Source: Glycomyces tritici
GTDB taxonomy: Bacteria > Actinomycetota > Actinomycetes > Mycobacteriales > Micromonosporaceae
Length of the DNA: 64,000 nt
Direction: 5' to 3'
Assembly (NCBI RefSeq): GCF_030403505.1
Contig: NZ_JAUEMJ010000001.1
Coordinates: forward strand, 124,001 to 188,000
Each line of letters starts with the position of its first letter. Position 1 is the stretch's first letter. Below are positions 9,232-17,734 of the stretch, piece after piece. A program made the position numbers and the translations under genes. The notes beneath the pieces are model-generated. The model had not been told where the DNA came from and did no database searches. It saw nothing but the letters and a program-made list of their open reading frames with translations.

Positions 9232-9882
9232 CTACTCGACCGGTCCGGCGTCTGCGCCTCGGACCATATCCACGAAGTACTCGTGCACCCGCGCGTCGGG
9301 GGTCACCTCCGGGTGGAAGGAGGTGGCCAGGCAGGCGCCCGCACGTACGGCGACGATCCTACCGCCCTGCTCCCCGCCGGACCCTGCACCGCTGTCCGAG
9401 GCGCTGTCGACCCGCGCCAGCACCTGGACGCCCTCGCCGATCCGCTCGACCCACGGGGCGCGGATGAACACCGCCCGGAACGGCCCGCCCGCGACGCCCT
9501 CGATGGCGATCTCGGTCTCGAACGAGTCCACTTGGCGCCCGAATGCGTTGCGGCGCACCGTCATCGGGATCGCGCCGAACGAGCGCTGGTCGGGGCGGCC
9601 GTCGAGCACCTCGTCGGCGAGCATGATCATGCCCGCGCACGACCCGAACACCGGCAGCCCCGCGTCCAGGCGCTTCTTGACGGGCTCGAACAGGTCGAAG
9701 ATCTCCAGGAGCTTGCTCATCGTGGTCGACTCCCCGCCGGGAATGACCAGGCCCTCCACGGCGTCGAGCTCCGAGGCGCGGCGCACCGGCACGGCGCGGG
9801 CCCCGGCGGCCTCGAGCGCGCGCATGTGGTCGACCACGTCGCCCTGCAGGGCGAGCACACCGATCTGGGGCACAGCGGTCAT
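9232..9882 (-). CDS. pdxT: Pyridoxal 5'-phosphate synthase glutaminase subunit PdxT
   Basis: A 216-residue class I glutaminase that feeds ammonia to PdxS for PLP synthesis. The oxyanion loop PGGESTT (48-54), nucleophile Cys82 in FGSCAGM and the C-terminal SFHPEVT carrying the catalytic His-Glu pair are all present. ATG 9882 is chosen because GGAG lies 7 nt upstream and the protein then begins IGVLALQGD as in the family. The partner pdxS is not adjacent but 2.1 kb upstream, separated by four unrelated genes. Confidence 0.96.
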   Translation of the reverse strand: MTAVPQIGVLALQGDVVDHMRALEAAGARAVPVRRASELDAVEGLVIPGGESTTMSKLLEIFDLFEPVKKRLDAGLPVFGSCAGMIMLADEVLDGRPDQRSFGAIPMTVRRNAFGRQVDSFETEIAIEGVAGGPFRAVFIRAPWVERIGEGVQVLARVDSASDSGAGSGGEQGGRIVAVRAGACLATSFHPEVTPDARVHEYFVDMVRGADAGPVE

Positions 9883-10063
9883 CAGAGAACTCCAAAAGTC
9901 TCGCGTCAACGGGCGCCACAAGCGTAATTCGGGTTCGCTCCGGCGCCTACCTGGAGAAGCGTCCCTGTGACCGAAAGCAGGCTGAACTCGGTCGACAGGC
10001 GACGATCCGTTAAAGTCTGCGATCGAACGTGACGCACCCCTTCATGCCCGGGAGTAAGTACAG

Positions 10064-10474
10064 ATGGCCAAGACCTCGAAGCGCAACCCGATGCCCCGTG
10101 CCGTCCGGGCCGGACGCAACACGATGTGGATCGAAGCACTGATCGCCCTCGTCGCCGGCGGCCTCATCGTGCTCCTGCACCACACGGCGGACGACTTCGT
10201 GCCCCCCGCCGCCGTGCACGACGTCTACCGCGCCGCGGTCGGCCTCGGCGGCCTCGCCCTGTTCCTGGTCCTGGCCATCGCCCTGCTGCGCTTCCAGTGG
10301 CGCATCCTGTGGATCCTGATCCTGCTCGTGCAGGCCGGCGCGATCGTCGGCCTCGGCTGGCTGCTGTTCACCGGCGGCCTCTACTGGGCGCTGTGCATCG
10401 GCCTCGTCATCGTGCCGATTACGATCTTGGGAACGCTTACCGAACGCTTCGCCCGACGCTGGTTCAACCACTAG
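10064..10474 (+). CDS. Small four-helix membrane protein of unknown function
   Basis: A 136-residue protein with a short basic N-terminus (MAKTSKRNPMPRAVRAGRN) and four predicted membrane helices at about 21-42, 56-76, 80-100 and 104-125, ending in a short basic tail. No catalytic motif is recognisable. GGGAG upstream supports ATG 10064. The next gene, also a small membrane protein, begins 48 nt downstream on the same strand, so the two are probably one operon. Both lie in the insertion that separates pdxS from pdxT. I do not recognise the family. Confidence 0.75.
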   Translation: MAKTSKRNPMPRAVRAGRNTMWIEALIALVAGGLIVLLHHTADDFVPPAAVHDVYRAAVGLGGLALFLVLAIALLRFQWRILWILILLVQAGAIVGLGWLLFTGGLYWALCIGLVIVPITILGTLTERFARRWFNH

Positions 10475-10522
10475 GACGAACGTCGGCGGGCGACCCAGCC
10501 GCCACCGCTGAAAGGCCACATA

Positions 10523-11092
10523 ATGCTTCCGCAACCGAACTTCGGCCGCGACAAGGGCCCGATAGAGCCCGCGAAGGACGAGCACGGCGAGGACGAGGTG
10601 CCCCGCAAGAAGCTCCGCCGGCTGCAGATCGCAATGTGGGTGCAGGTGGTCTTCGCCGTGCTGCTCGGCAACCTCCACGCGTTCCGCGTCATCGGCGCGC
10701 GCGACATCTCCGAGGCCGAGATCCTCGCGGACTACAAGGAGCAGCCGCCGCCCGGCGGCATCTCCCCCGAGGACGCGGCGCGCACGGCCTACGAGACGTT
10801 CCAGAGCACCGAGTTCATGGTCTTCATGCTCGCGATCTCCGGCTTCGCGATCGTCGCGGCCATCGTCGCCGCGCTGTGCGCGATCCGGCTCAAGTCCCGC
10901 CTGAAGGCCGTGCGCTGGTGGGCCGTCGGCGCCACCGCCATCCTCTTCCTGGTGGGCATGTACATGTCCACGCAGTTCGGACTCCTGGTGGCGCCGTGGG
11001 TGTTCGCCTCCGTGCTCGCCCTGTGGTGGCTCTTCGCCAGCGACATCCGCTACTGGCTCAACGAGTCCGCCAAGAGCCGCGCCGAGGGCTAG
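10523..11092 (+). CDS. Four-helix membrane protein of unknown function
   Basis: A 189-residue protein. A charged cytoplasmic N-terminus (about 1-33) is followed by a membrane helix (about 36-52), an extracytoplasmic loop with an acidic DISEAEILADYKEQPPPGG segment, and three further helices (about 92-115, 127-145, 148-165). GAAAGG upstream supports the start. It probably forms an operon with the preceding membrane protein. Its stop overlaps the stop of the convergent 99-residue gene by 4 nt. No function can be proposed. Confidence 0.75.
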   Translation: MLPQPNFGRDKGPIEPAKDEHGEDEVPRKKLRRLQIAMWVQVVFAVLLGNLHAFRVIGARDISEAEILADYKEQPPPGGISPEDAARTAYETFQSTEFMVFMLAISGFAIVAAIVAALCAIRLKSRLKAVRWWAVGATAILFLVGMYMSTQFGLLVAPWVFASVLALWWLFASDIRYWLNESAKSRAEG

Positions 11093-11388
11093 CCCTTCGA
11101 CTCCTCCTCGGCGCCGTGCCGCTGGATGTAGTCGATGAAGGCCGCCCGCGCGAGCGGTTCGGCCGAGCCCCAGTCGCCCTTCGTGCCCTCGCGCCACATG
11201 CTCAGCAGGTCGTCGATCGCCACCCCGATCTCGGACACGTCCGGGTCGAGGTCCTCGGCTTCGAGCGCGGTCGGGGTGTGCCGGAACAGGTCGATGAAGA
11301 ACCGCCAGTCGCGGCGCTCGCGCGCCAGCGCGAACGCGCGGTGCTGGAGGTCGGGGGTCGAGTACCGGTCGAGATCGCTTGCGTCCAT
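11089..11388 (-). CDS. Hypothetical acidic protein (99 aa)
   Basis: A 99-residue soluble protein rich in Asp, Glu and Trp, with no signal peptide or membrane segment; sequence such as DLLSMWREGTKGDWGSAEPLARAAFIDYIQRHG suggests a small helical domain. ATG 11388 is preceded by TAGGCT (11396-11401 on the reverse strand) exactly 7 nt before the start, a candidate leaderless promoter. Its end overlaps the convergent membrane-protein gene by 4 nt. Family not recognised. Confidence 0.6.
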   Translation of the reverse strand: MDASDLDRYSTPDLQHRAFALARERRDWRFFIDLFRHTPTALEAEDLDPDVSEIGVAIDDLLSMWREGTKGDWGSAEPLARAAFIDYIQRHGAEEESKG

Positions 11389-11500
11389 GGCTCCTAGCCT
11401 AGGGCCTGTCCCGCGGGCGCGGGCGCGGCCGGGGCGAGAGCGGGCCGGATGCGGAGTGTCGGAACCGGATCGGGAGCGTTCCACTCCTTAGGATCGGGCC

Positions 11501-11932
11501 ATGAGAAAGCTCATCGTCGGCGCCTTCGCGGCCGCCGCATTCGTCGCCGCAGGGTCGGGTCCGGTCCAAGCGGCGCTCCTGCCGTACGAGCCGATCCCGG
11601 TCGACCCCGGCATCGGCGACGGCTCCGGTCCGCACAGCGCGTTCGAGATCAGCGTCGCCGCCGCTAACGGGGAGGCCGATGCGATCACGCTCTCGTGCCC
11701 GCAGGAGTGGAGCGAGCACCCGAACGCGGCCGCCGTGTGCGACCAGCTCAAGGAGGCGCGCGGGCTCATCAACGCGATCGCCCCGGCAGACGGCATGTGC
11801 ACCAAGGAGTACGCGCCGGTCCTGGTGGTGGTGTCCGGCCACTGGCACCAGACGAACCAGTTCTTCATGAAGGAGTACTCGAACCGCTGCGAGGCGGTCC
11901 TCGCCACCGGCGGGAGCCTGCTCGACTTCTGA
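11501..11932 (+). CDS. Secreted SSI-family serine protease inhibitor
   Basis: A 143-residue preprotein with a Sec signal peptide (about 1-24, cleavage after PVQA) and one domain resembling Streptomyces subtilisin inhibitor. The four conserved cysteines are Cys66, Cys80, Cys100 and Cys130, expected to form two disulfides, and the C-terminus (YSNRCEAVLATGGSLLDF) matches the family ending. In SSI the P1 residue lies two positions after the third cysteine; here that is Lys102 (CTKEYAPV), as in inhibitors active on trypsin-like as well as subtilisin-like proteases. TAGGAT at 11489-11494, 6 nt before ATG, predicts a leaderless transcript. It may control the host's own extracellular proteases. Domain assignment is firm; target is inferred. 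Confidence 0.88.
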   Translation: MRKLIVGAFAAAAFVAAGSGPVQAALLPYEPIPVDPGIGDGSGPHSAFEISVAAANGEADAITLSCPQEWSEHPNAAAVCDQLKEARGLINAIAPADGMCTKEYAPVLVVVSGHWHQTNQFFMKEYSNRCEAVLATGGSLLDF

Positions 11933-11950
11933 GCGGGGCAGGACGTGGAG

Positions 11951-11980
11951 AGGGGCCCGGGCGCAACCGCCCGGGCCCCT
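11951..11980. terminator. Terminator hairpin between protease inhibitor and pdxS
   Basis: A perfect 13-bp stem (AGGGGCCCGGGCG at 11951-11963, complement at 11968-11980) with a 4-nt CAAC loop, lying between two convergent genes. It probably acts on both strands. Confidence 0.82.
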
Positions 11981-11993
11981 GTCGCGTTCGGGT

Positions 11994-12914
11994 CTACCAG
12001 CCGCGCTTGGCGAGCTTCTGGTCCTCGGCGAGCGTGTCGACGTTGATGCCGACCATGGCCTCGCCCAGGCCGCGGGAGACCTCGGCGATGACCTTCGGGT
12101 CGTCGTGGAAGGCGGTGGCCTTGACGATGGCGGCGGCGCGCTTGGCCGGGTCGCCGGACTTGAAGATGCCGGAGCCGACGAAGACGCCTTCGGCGCCGAG
12201 CTGCATCATCATGGCCGCGTCGGCGGGGGTGGCGATGCCGCCGGCGGTGAAGAGCACCACGGGGAGCTTGCCGAGCCGGGCGACTTCGGCGACGAGCTCG
12301 TACGGGGCGCGGAGCTCCTTGGCCGCGGCGTACAGCTCGGTGGAGTCGAGGGTGGTGAGGCGGCCGATGTCCTGGCGGATCTGTCGCATGTGGCGGGTGG
12401 CCTCGACGACGTTGCCGGTGCCGGCCTCGCCCTTGGAGCGGATCATGGCCGCGCCCTCGCTGATGCGGCGCAGGGCCTCGCCGAGGTTGGTCGCGCCGCA
12501 CACGAACGGCACGTTGTACTGCCACTTGTCGATGTGGTTGGCCTCGTCGGCCGGGGTGAGGACCTCGGACTCGTCCACGTAGTCGACGCCGAGGGACTCC
12601 AGGACGGCCGCTTCGGTGAAGTGGCCGATGCGGGCCTTGGCCATGACGGGGATCGAGACGGCCTCGATGATGCCGTCGATCATGTCGGGGTCGGACATGC
12701 GCGAGACGCCGCCTTCGCGGCGGATGTCGGCGGGGACGCGCTCGAGCGCCATGACCGCGACGGCCCCGGCGTCCTCGGCGATCCGGGCCTGCTCGGGCGT
12801 GACGACGTCCATGATGACGCCGCCTTTCAGCATGTCGGCCATGCCGCGCTTGACTCGGGCGGTCCCGATCTCGGCCTCGGTCTTCTGGGTCTGTGACACG
12901 GTTCCCGGCTCCAT
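11994..12914 (-). CDS. pdxS: Pyridoxal 5'-phosphate synthase lyase subunit PdxS
   Basis: A 306-residue (beta/alpha)8 subunit that makes PLP from ribose 5-phosphate, glyceraldehyde 3-phosphate and ammonia from PdxT. It has the family-defining [21 protein letters not shown] start, the catalytic lysine in [10 protein letters not shown], and the phosphate-binding [13 protein letters not shown] and [13 protein letters not shown] loops. The start is uncertain: ATG 12914 is used, GTG 12899 gives a 301-residue protein, and GTG 12956 is possible but adds an unlikely leader. A terminator follows the stop. Confidence 0.96.
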   Translation of the reverse strand: MEPGTVSQTQKTEAEIGTARVKRGMADMLKGGVIMDVVTPEQARIAEDAGAVAVMALERVPADIRREGGVSRMSDPDMIDGIIEAVSIPVMAKARIGHFTEAAVLESLGVDYVDESEVLTPADEANHIDKWQYNVPFVCGATNLGEALRRISEGAAMIRSKGEAGTGNVVEATRHMRQIRQDIGRLTTLDSTELYAAAKELRAPYELVAEVARLGKLPVVLFTAGGIATPADAAMMMQLGAEGVFVGSGIFKSGDPAKRAAAIVKATAFHDDPKVIAEVSRGLGEAMVGINVDTLAEDQKLAKRGW

Positions 12915-13043
12915 CTGAGGTAGTCGCCAACTGCTGGGCAAATGTATGGCTCGCACGCTTCGCCATTAGGGGTTGACCGGTCCGATTCTACGCCGCGACC
13001 CGCCTCACAAGCCCCTTGATACAAAGGGGGTGACCGGGGCGTC

Positions 13044-13523
13044 TCAGTGCACCGGGTCCTCGATGTCCCAGTACTCGGGGCGGGGCAGGCGGCGGTGCAG
13101 GCGGAGCACGACCGACATGGGGAGGGAGCGGGAGGAGACGGCGTCGCGGACGAAGTCGGTGTGGATCTGGCGGGCGAGGGCGACGCGGCGGTTGGCGGCC
13201 TCGAGGTCGTCGGACCAGAGGGGGTTCTCGGCGAGTTCGCGCAGGGCGCGGGTGAGGTCGTTCTCGGCGTATTCGCGCAGCTCGCGCTGGCGCTGGGTGT
13301 CGGCGGGGACGGCGACGACGGAGAGGGCGAGGGCGACGACCTCCTCGAAGCCGGGGTTGCCGACGAACTTGAGGACGGTCTCGGCGCGGTCGTCGAGCTT
13401 GGCGAGGAGGGCGCCTTCGGCGGCGTGGGCGCGGCGGTGCAGGCGTTCGACGCGGGTGACCGTCCACGTCGCGTACGCGCCGACGACGGCCACGATCGTC
13501 ACGAGCACAGCCAACCACCACAT
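13044..13523 (-). CDS. Membrane-anchored LemA-like protein of unknown function
   Basis: A 159-residue protein with an N-terminal membrane helix (about 2-24) and a cytoplasmic helical domain containing RVERLHRRAHAAEGALLAKLDDRAE and ENDLTRALRELAENPLWSDDLEAANRRVALARQIHTDFVRDAV. This resembles the LemA-type helical hairpin and matches conserved membrane proteins found next to pimA/pdxS in other actinobacteria. TAAGAT at 13531-13536 (reverse strand), 7 nt before ATG, suggests a leaderless start. The role is unknown. Confidence 0.75.
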   Translation of the reverse strand: MWWLAVLVTIVAVVGAYATWTVTRVERLHRRAHAAEGALLAKLDDRAETVLKFVGNPGFEEVVALALSVVAVPADTQRQRELREYAENDLTRALRELAENPLWSDDLEAANRRVALARQIHTDFVRDAVSSRSLPMSVVLRLHRRLPRPEYWDIEDPVH

Positions 13524-13596
13524 CGGGCTGATCTTAGTGCGGAGCGCCCACCTCCGGTTTCCCGGTGGTGGACGCTTGTGCGGGTTCGGGCCTGGC

Positions 13597-14052
13597 TTAG
13601 ACCTCCGCTCCGGGTTCCGCGCGGAACGTACGGACCTGCCATGCGGCCATGAGGCCGAGGAGGAAGGTCAGCGCGCCGACGATGACGTTGTTCCAGGCGA
13701 GACTCATGGGCGGATCGGTGATGAGCACCCAAGGCGAGACCGCCAGCCAGATGCCGACGGCGCACAACGCCCAGCTCATGCCGTACATGCGCTCGGGCGT
13801 GACGGTGAATCCGAGAGCCAGCAGCCCGACCGCGATGCCGATGATCAGGTTGTGGGTCGCGAAGTCCGCCTGCGTGGCCGAGAAGCCGACCACCCAAGGC
13901 GAGATGATGCAGTACAGGCCGACGAGGAAGATGGGCGCGTCGATCATCGCCACGTCCCTGCGGCTGAGCATCTTGTCGTAACGGGCCCGCATCTCGTGAA
14001 CGTCCGGGTGCGTGGTCATCGCTTCGCCCGTGCTGTGAGAGATATCGGCCAT
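13597..14052 (-). CDS. SPW-repeat membrane protein
   Basis: A 151-residue protein with a soluble N-terminus and four membrane helices. The helices form two repeats, each carrying an SPW motif (CIISPWVVGF and LAVSPWVLI), the signature of the SPW repeat family. ATG 14052 is chosen because GGAGG lies about 8 nt upstream; an open frame extends to 14286 but lacks family similarity. The molecular function of SPW proteins is not established. Confidence 0.85.
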   Translation of the reverse strand: MADISHSTGEAMTTHPDVHEMRARYDKMLSRRDVAMIDAPIFLVGLYCIISPWVVGFSATQADFATHNLIIGIAVGLLALGFTVTPERMYGMSWALCAVGIWLAVSPWVLITDPPMSLAWNNVIVGALTFLLGLMAAWQVRTFRAEPGAEV

Positions 14053-14182
14053 CGAACTGCCCTCCGTCGAGTCCGCGCGCGTGCGGCTCCGGCACGGGAT
14101 TACACGGACCCTTCGCCTCATTATGGACCCGTGGTGCACACAGAGTAAAGAGGTGCTCACGTTCTTTGTGGGGTTCGGCGGT

Positions 14183-15310
14183 TCAGCGGCGCTGCTCCGT
14201 GCCCGCTTCGATGGCCGCGCGGTAGACCTCCAGGAGGCGGGCGGCGACCTCGGGCCAGTCGTAGCGCTTGACCCACTCGTTGGCACGTTCGACGTACGTC
14301 GTACGGAGTTCCTGGTCGTCGAGGAGGCGCCCCGCCTTGGCGGCCAGGTCGGCGCTGTCGCCGACCGCGAACAGCTCCCCCGCCCGGCCGTCGTCGAGGA
14401 CGGAGCTGAACGCCTCGATGTCCGAAGCGAGGACGCAGGTCCCGGCGGCCATCGCCTCGGTGAGGATCATGCCGAAGGACTCGCCGCCGGTGTTGGGGGC
14501 GACGTAGAGGTCGACGCCCGCGAGCATCGAGGCCTTCTCCTCGTCGTCGACGGCGCCGAGGAAGCGGATGCGGCGGGCGATGTCGGGCTCCAGCCCGGCG
14601 ACGGCCGCTTCGGGGTCGCCGCGGCCGACCACGAGCAGGTGCAGGTCGGGGCGTTCGGCGGCGAGCGCGGCGAAGGCGTCGCGGAGGATCGGGAAGCCCT
14701 TGCGGGGCTCGGAGTAGCGGCCCATGAACCCGATCGTGGGCCCGTCGGGCTTGTCGGCGAGCGGTGCGGCCTTGCGGTAGAACGCGACCGAGACGCCGTT
14801 GGGGATCTCGACGGCGCCGCCGCCGAGGTGCTCGACCTGCACCTTGCGGGCGTACGGGCTCACGGCGATGCGCGCGGAGAGGCTCTCGAGCACCAGCTGC
14901 GCCATGTGCTTCCCCGCCGCGAGGATGCGCGAACGGGTCATCGCGGTGTGGAAGGTGGCGACGACCGGGCAGCGGGCGTTGAGGACCGCCAGGCACGCGA
15001 GGCTCGGCGTGAGCGGTTCGTGCACGTGGATGACGTCGAAGTCGCCTTCCGCGCACCACTTGCGCACGCGCGCGGCCGAACGGGGCCCGAACGCGAGCCG
15101 CGCGATCGAGCCGTTGTAGGGCACGGCGACGGCCTTGCCGCCGGGGACCACGAAGTCGGGCAGGTTCGCGGTCTCGGTCGCGGGGGCGAGGACCGACACG
15201 TCGTGCCCGGCGTCGATGAGGGTCTCGGCGAGGTCGCGGATGTGGAACTGGACCCCGCCGGGGACGTCGAAGGAGTACGGGCTGACGATCCCGATCCGCA
15301 GGTCCCCCAT
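14183..15310 (-). CDS. pimA: Phosphatidylinositol alpha-mannosyltransferase PimA
   Basis: A 375-residue GT4 glycosyltransferase. The N-terminal Rossmann domain begins MGDLRIGIVSPYSFDVPGG with the glycine-rich loop seen in PimA, VIHVHEPLTPS is the acceptor-site region, and the C-terminal domain carries the E-x7-E motif ESFGMILTE that binds GDP-mannose. PimA adds the first mannose to phosphatidylinositol on the cytoplasmic face, the first step of phosphatidylinositol mannosides. The gene follows the acyltransferase by one nucleotide (TGA-C-ATG), so translation is coupled. It is last in the HIT-pgsA-acyltransferase-pimA series. Confidence 0.94.
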   Translation of the reverse strand: MGDLRIGIVSPYSFDVPGGVQFHIRDLAETLIDAGHDVSVLAPATETANLPDFVVPGGKAVAVPYNGSIARLAFGPRSAARVRKWCAEGDFDVIHVHEPLTPSLACLAVLNARCPVVATFHTAMTRSRILAAGKHMAQLVLESLSARIAVSPYARKVQVEHLGGGAVEIPNGVSVAFYRKAAPLADKPDGPTIGFMGRYSEPRKGFPILRDAFAALAAERPDLHLLVVGRGDPEAAVAGLEPDIARRIRFLGAVDDEEKASMLAGVDLYVAPNTGGESFGMILTEAMAAGTCVLASDIEAFSSVLDDGRAGELFAVGDSADLAAKAGRLLDDQELRTTYVERANEWVKRYDWPEVAARLLEVYRAAIEAGTEQRR

Positions 15311-15311
15311 G

Positions 15312-16208
15312 TCAGTCCGCGCCTTCCCGCGGCGCCTCGAAATCGGCGGACCAGAAGCGCTGCAGCATGTGCCAGTCGGCGGGGTGGGCGCGGACACCCT
15401 CCTCGAAGGCCTCGGCCATGCGCTGGGTCGCGCCGGCGACCCGCTCCCGGAACGAGCCGGTGCCCAGGTCGACCGGGCCCGAGATGTGGCAGACGGCGCG
15501 GTCGTCCTCGTAGTGGATGGCGGCGGTGAACAGCTCGACCTTGTTGCGGATCGCCAGCAGCGCGGGCCCGGTGGGGAACGTGGTGGGCTCGCCGAAGAAC
15601 TTCACCTCGGTGCCCCCGCGGCCCAGGTCGCGGTCGGCGACCAGCGCGACCACATGCCCGGCGTCGAGTGCTTCACCAAGGGCCGCTTGCGGGTTGCGGT
15701 CGCCGCCGGAGGTCGGGATGATCTGCATGCCGAGGGACTCGCGGTACTCCAGGAACCGCCGGTAGACCCCTTCGGGCTTCAGCCGCTCGGCGACCGTGGT
15801 GAGCTTGTCCTTCGCGACGGCGCCGACCCAGGCGCCCGCGAAGTCCCAGTTCCCGCAGTGCGGCAGCGCCACGATCGAGCCCAGGCCCTGCCGGGCCCGC
15901 TCGTGGACGGGCTCGTACCCGTTCATCTCGAACTTCCGCTCGAGCTGCGCGGTGCTCATCGACGGCAGCCGGAACGCCTCCAGCCAGTACCGGGCGTACG
16001 AGCGCATCGCCTGGCGCATCAGCGCCTCGTCGGGCTCAGTGCCGACGACCCGGGCGAGGTTCTTGCGCAGCTGGCGCACGCTCCGGCCGTTCTTGCGCAG
16101 GGCCCGGTCCGCGAAGCGGTTCCCCAGCGCACTCGCGGCGCCCTCGGGGAGGAGCCGCACGCCGCGCCAGGCCGCCAGGTAGGCCAGCTCGGTGAGGCGC
16201 TCAGACAT
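15312..16208 (-). CDS. Phosphatidylinositol mannoside acyltransferase (PatA-like)
   Basis: A 298-residue LPLAT-family acyltransferase related to HtrB/LpxL. The catalytic HX4D motif is His117-CGNW-Asp122 in ALPHCGNWDFAG, followed by the conserved ALVADRDLGRGGTEVKFFG and FPTGPALLA regions. In mycobacteria the equivalent enzyme (Rv2611c) transfers palmitate to the mannose of PIM1. Context (pgsA upstream, pimA downstream) supports the same job here. ATG 16208 overlaps the end of pgsA by 8 nt; the open frame extends further upstream but overlaps pgsA. Confidence 0.92.
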   Translation of the reverse strand: MSERLTELAYLAAWRGVRLLPEGAASALGNRFADRALRKNGRSVRQLRKNLARVVGTEPDEALMRQAMRSYARYWLEAFRLPSMSTAQLERKFEMNGYEPVHERARQGLGSIVALPHCGNWDFAGAWVGAVAKDKLTTVAERLKPEGVYRRFLEYRESLGMQIIPTSGGDRNPQAALGEALDAGHVVALVADRDLGRGGTEVKFFGEPTTFPTGPALLAIRNKVELFTAAIHYEDDRAVCHISGPVDLGTGSFRERVAGATQRMAEAFEEGVRAHPADWHMLQRFWSADFEAPREGAD

Positions 16209-16830
16209 CGACGCGCCCCTCGCTCGCGGCGAGCACCGCGCGGGCGTGGAAGAGGCGCTGCACCACCGTGATCGAGGCGAGCACGCACAGCAGGCCCAGG
16301 CCGGCCTCGAGCGCCCACGGCACACCGAGGACTTCGGCGAGGACCGCAGCGGCCGCGATGATGAGCCGCTCGGGGCGCTCGGCGATGCCCACATTGCAGT
16401 CGGCGCCGAGCGACTCGGCGCGGGCCCGCACGTACGAGACCATCTGCGAGGCGATGAGCGCCCACAGCGCGAGCGCGCCGCCCAGGCCCCGGTCCTCAGC
16501 GAGGAGGAAGTAGGCCAGGCCGGCGAAGATCGCGCCGTCCGCCAGCCGGTCGCAAGTGGAGTCGAGGAGGGCGCCGAATCGGCTCGTGGTGCCCTTGACG
16601 CGGGCGATCGCGCCGTCGAGCATGTCGGTGAGGACGGAGGCGGCGACCACGAGGAGCCCCGCCAGCAGGTGGCCGGGCGCGAGGAGCAGCACTGAAGCGC
16701 CGACGACCACGGCGGTCCCGGTCACGGTGACGGCGTTGGCGGACACGCCTACGCGGATGAGGACCTTCGCGGCGGCGTCGACGTAACGGCGCACGCCCGC
16801 TCGGCCGGAGGTCCGAAGGAACTTCGCCAT
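16201..16830 (-). CDS. pgsA: Phosphatidylinositol phosphate synthase (CDP-alcohol phosphatidyltransferase)
   Basis: A 209-residue membrane enzyme with about six helices. The CDP-alcohol phosphatidyltransferase signature D-x2-DG-x2-AR-x8-G-x3-D-x3-D is complete: Asp69, Asp72, Gly73, Ala76, Arg77, Gly86, Asp90 and Asp94. In actinobacteria the enzyme at this locus (PgsA1) joins CDP-diacylglycerol with inositol 1-phosphate to make PI-phosphate, the base for PIMs. ATG 16830 is used (AGGAG just upstream); the frame continues to 16959 but that part is low-complexity. It begins 113 nt after the HIT gene. Confidence 0.93.
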   Translation of the reverse strand: MAKFLRTSGRAGVRRYVDAAAKVLIRVGVSANAVTVTGTAVVVGASVLLLAPGHLLAGLLVVAASVLTDMLDGAIARVKGTTSRFGALLDSTCDRLADGAIFAGLAYFLLAEDRGLGGALALWALIASQMVSYVRARAESLGADCNVGIAERPERLIIAAAAVLAEVLGVPWALEAGLGLLCVLASITVVQRLFHARAVLAASEGRVDV

Positions 16831-16943
16831 GGTCTCCTGTTTTCTGGGCGGCCCGGGTGGGTGTTCGGGCAAGTGGGTGCGGTGCCCGCCCCCGGACCGG
16901 GCCGGAGAGGGGCGCTGCCTTGACTCTAACGGGGTCCGGCCGG

Positions 16944-17489
16944 TCACACCCGCTCCCATGCGGCCGCGAGGTCCGCGCGGGTGTCCTTCAGCAGCTGCGG
17001 GAGGGTCTTGGTGCGGCCGATGATCGGCATGAAGTTCGCGTCCCCGCCCCAGCGGGGGACGATGTGCTCGTGCAGGTGCCCGGCGATGCCGGCGCCCGCG
17101 ACCTGGCCCTGGTTCATCCCGATGTTGAACCCGTGCGCGCCCATCACCGCGCGCAGGACGGTCATGGCGCGCTGGGTGAGCGCGCCCATCTCGGCGATCT
17201 CGTCGGCGTCGAGGTCGGTGTAGTCGGGGACGTGCCGGAAGGGCACGACCATGAGGTGCCCGTTGTTGTACGGGTACTTGTTCATGACCACGTACATGTG
17301 CGCCGCGCGGGCGACGATGTTGCCGTCCGCGTCGTCGAGCTTCGGGATCTCGCAGAACGGGCAGCCCTCCACGTCCGCGTCATCGCCCGTCGGCTTGCCT
17401 TCGCCTTGGATGTAGGACATGCGGTGCGGGGTCCACAGCCGCTCGTACCCGTCGGGGACGCCGACGCCTTCGCCTTCGCGCTCTTCCAC
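16944..17489 (-). CDS. HIT-family nucleotide phosphorylase/hydrolase (Ap4A-type)
   Basis: A 181-residue histidine-triad protein. The zinc-binding CPFC pair is at 43-46 and the catalytic triad HLHEH at 138-142, followed by the actinobacterial VPRWGGDANFMP motif. The M. tuberculosis equivalent at the same position (Rv2613c, between thrS and pgsA1) is a diadenosine tetraphosphate phosphorylase, so this gene probably has that activity. GTG 17489 lies 6 nt after a TAGGAT box (17496-17501 on the reverse strand), which predicts a leaderless mRNA. Confidence 0.9.
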   Translation of the reverse strand: MEEREGEGVGVPDGYERLWTPHRMSYIQGEGKPTGDDADVEGCPFCEIPKLDDADGNIVARAAHMYVVMNKYPYNNGHLMVVPFRHVPDYTDLDADEIAEMGALTQRAMTVLRAVMGAHGFNIGMNQGQVAGAGIAGHLHEHIVPRWGGDANFMPIIGRTKTLPQLLKDTRADLAAAWERV

Positions 17490-17495
17490 GGGACG

Positions 17496-17501
17496 ATCCT
17501 A
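17496..17501 (-). promoter_or_regulatory. -10 box of leaderless HIT-gene promoter
   Basis: TAGGAT on the reverse strand, 6 nt before GTG 17489. It is part of a 23-nt element (17498-17520) that is repeated in inverted orientation 144 nt away. No good -35 box is visible; GTCAGG 17 nt upstream is the closest. Confidence 0.5.
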
Positions 17502-17666
17502 GGGGGTGCTCGCGGACCCCTGACGGCCGCTATCCGGCCCGTTTGCCCGCTCACTTCGCTGCCGGCCCTCGAAATACGGCACTGGTATTCGGAGGGCCTT
17601 GCGCCTCCCGAGCGAACGAACGGACTCGGATGTCGACTCGCCGGGGGCCCGCGAACACCCCCTAGG
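17498..17666. repeat. Inverted copies of a 23-nt element in a divergent promoter region
   Basis: The element at 17498-17520 and the reverse complement of 17644-17666 match at 21 of 23 positions. They lie between the divergent HIT and antiporter genes, one near each promoter, and both contain CCTAGG. This could be a duplicated operator or promoter element. The 120 nt between them contains no gene. Confidence 0.6.
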
Positions 17667-17734
17667 CCGCCGCCCGCACCGGTTGGAAACCCGACGAAAA
17701 CACCGTGCCACGTCGTGTCGGTTAAGCTCCGGAC

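Noticed and set aside
13012..13029. Hairpin CCCCTT...AAGGGG upstream of pdxS
   Set aside because: Only 6 bp and upstream of the gene, not after a stop codon of the same strand; too weak to call.
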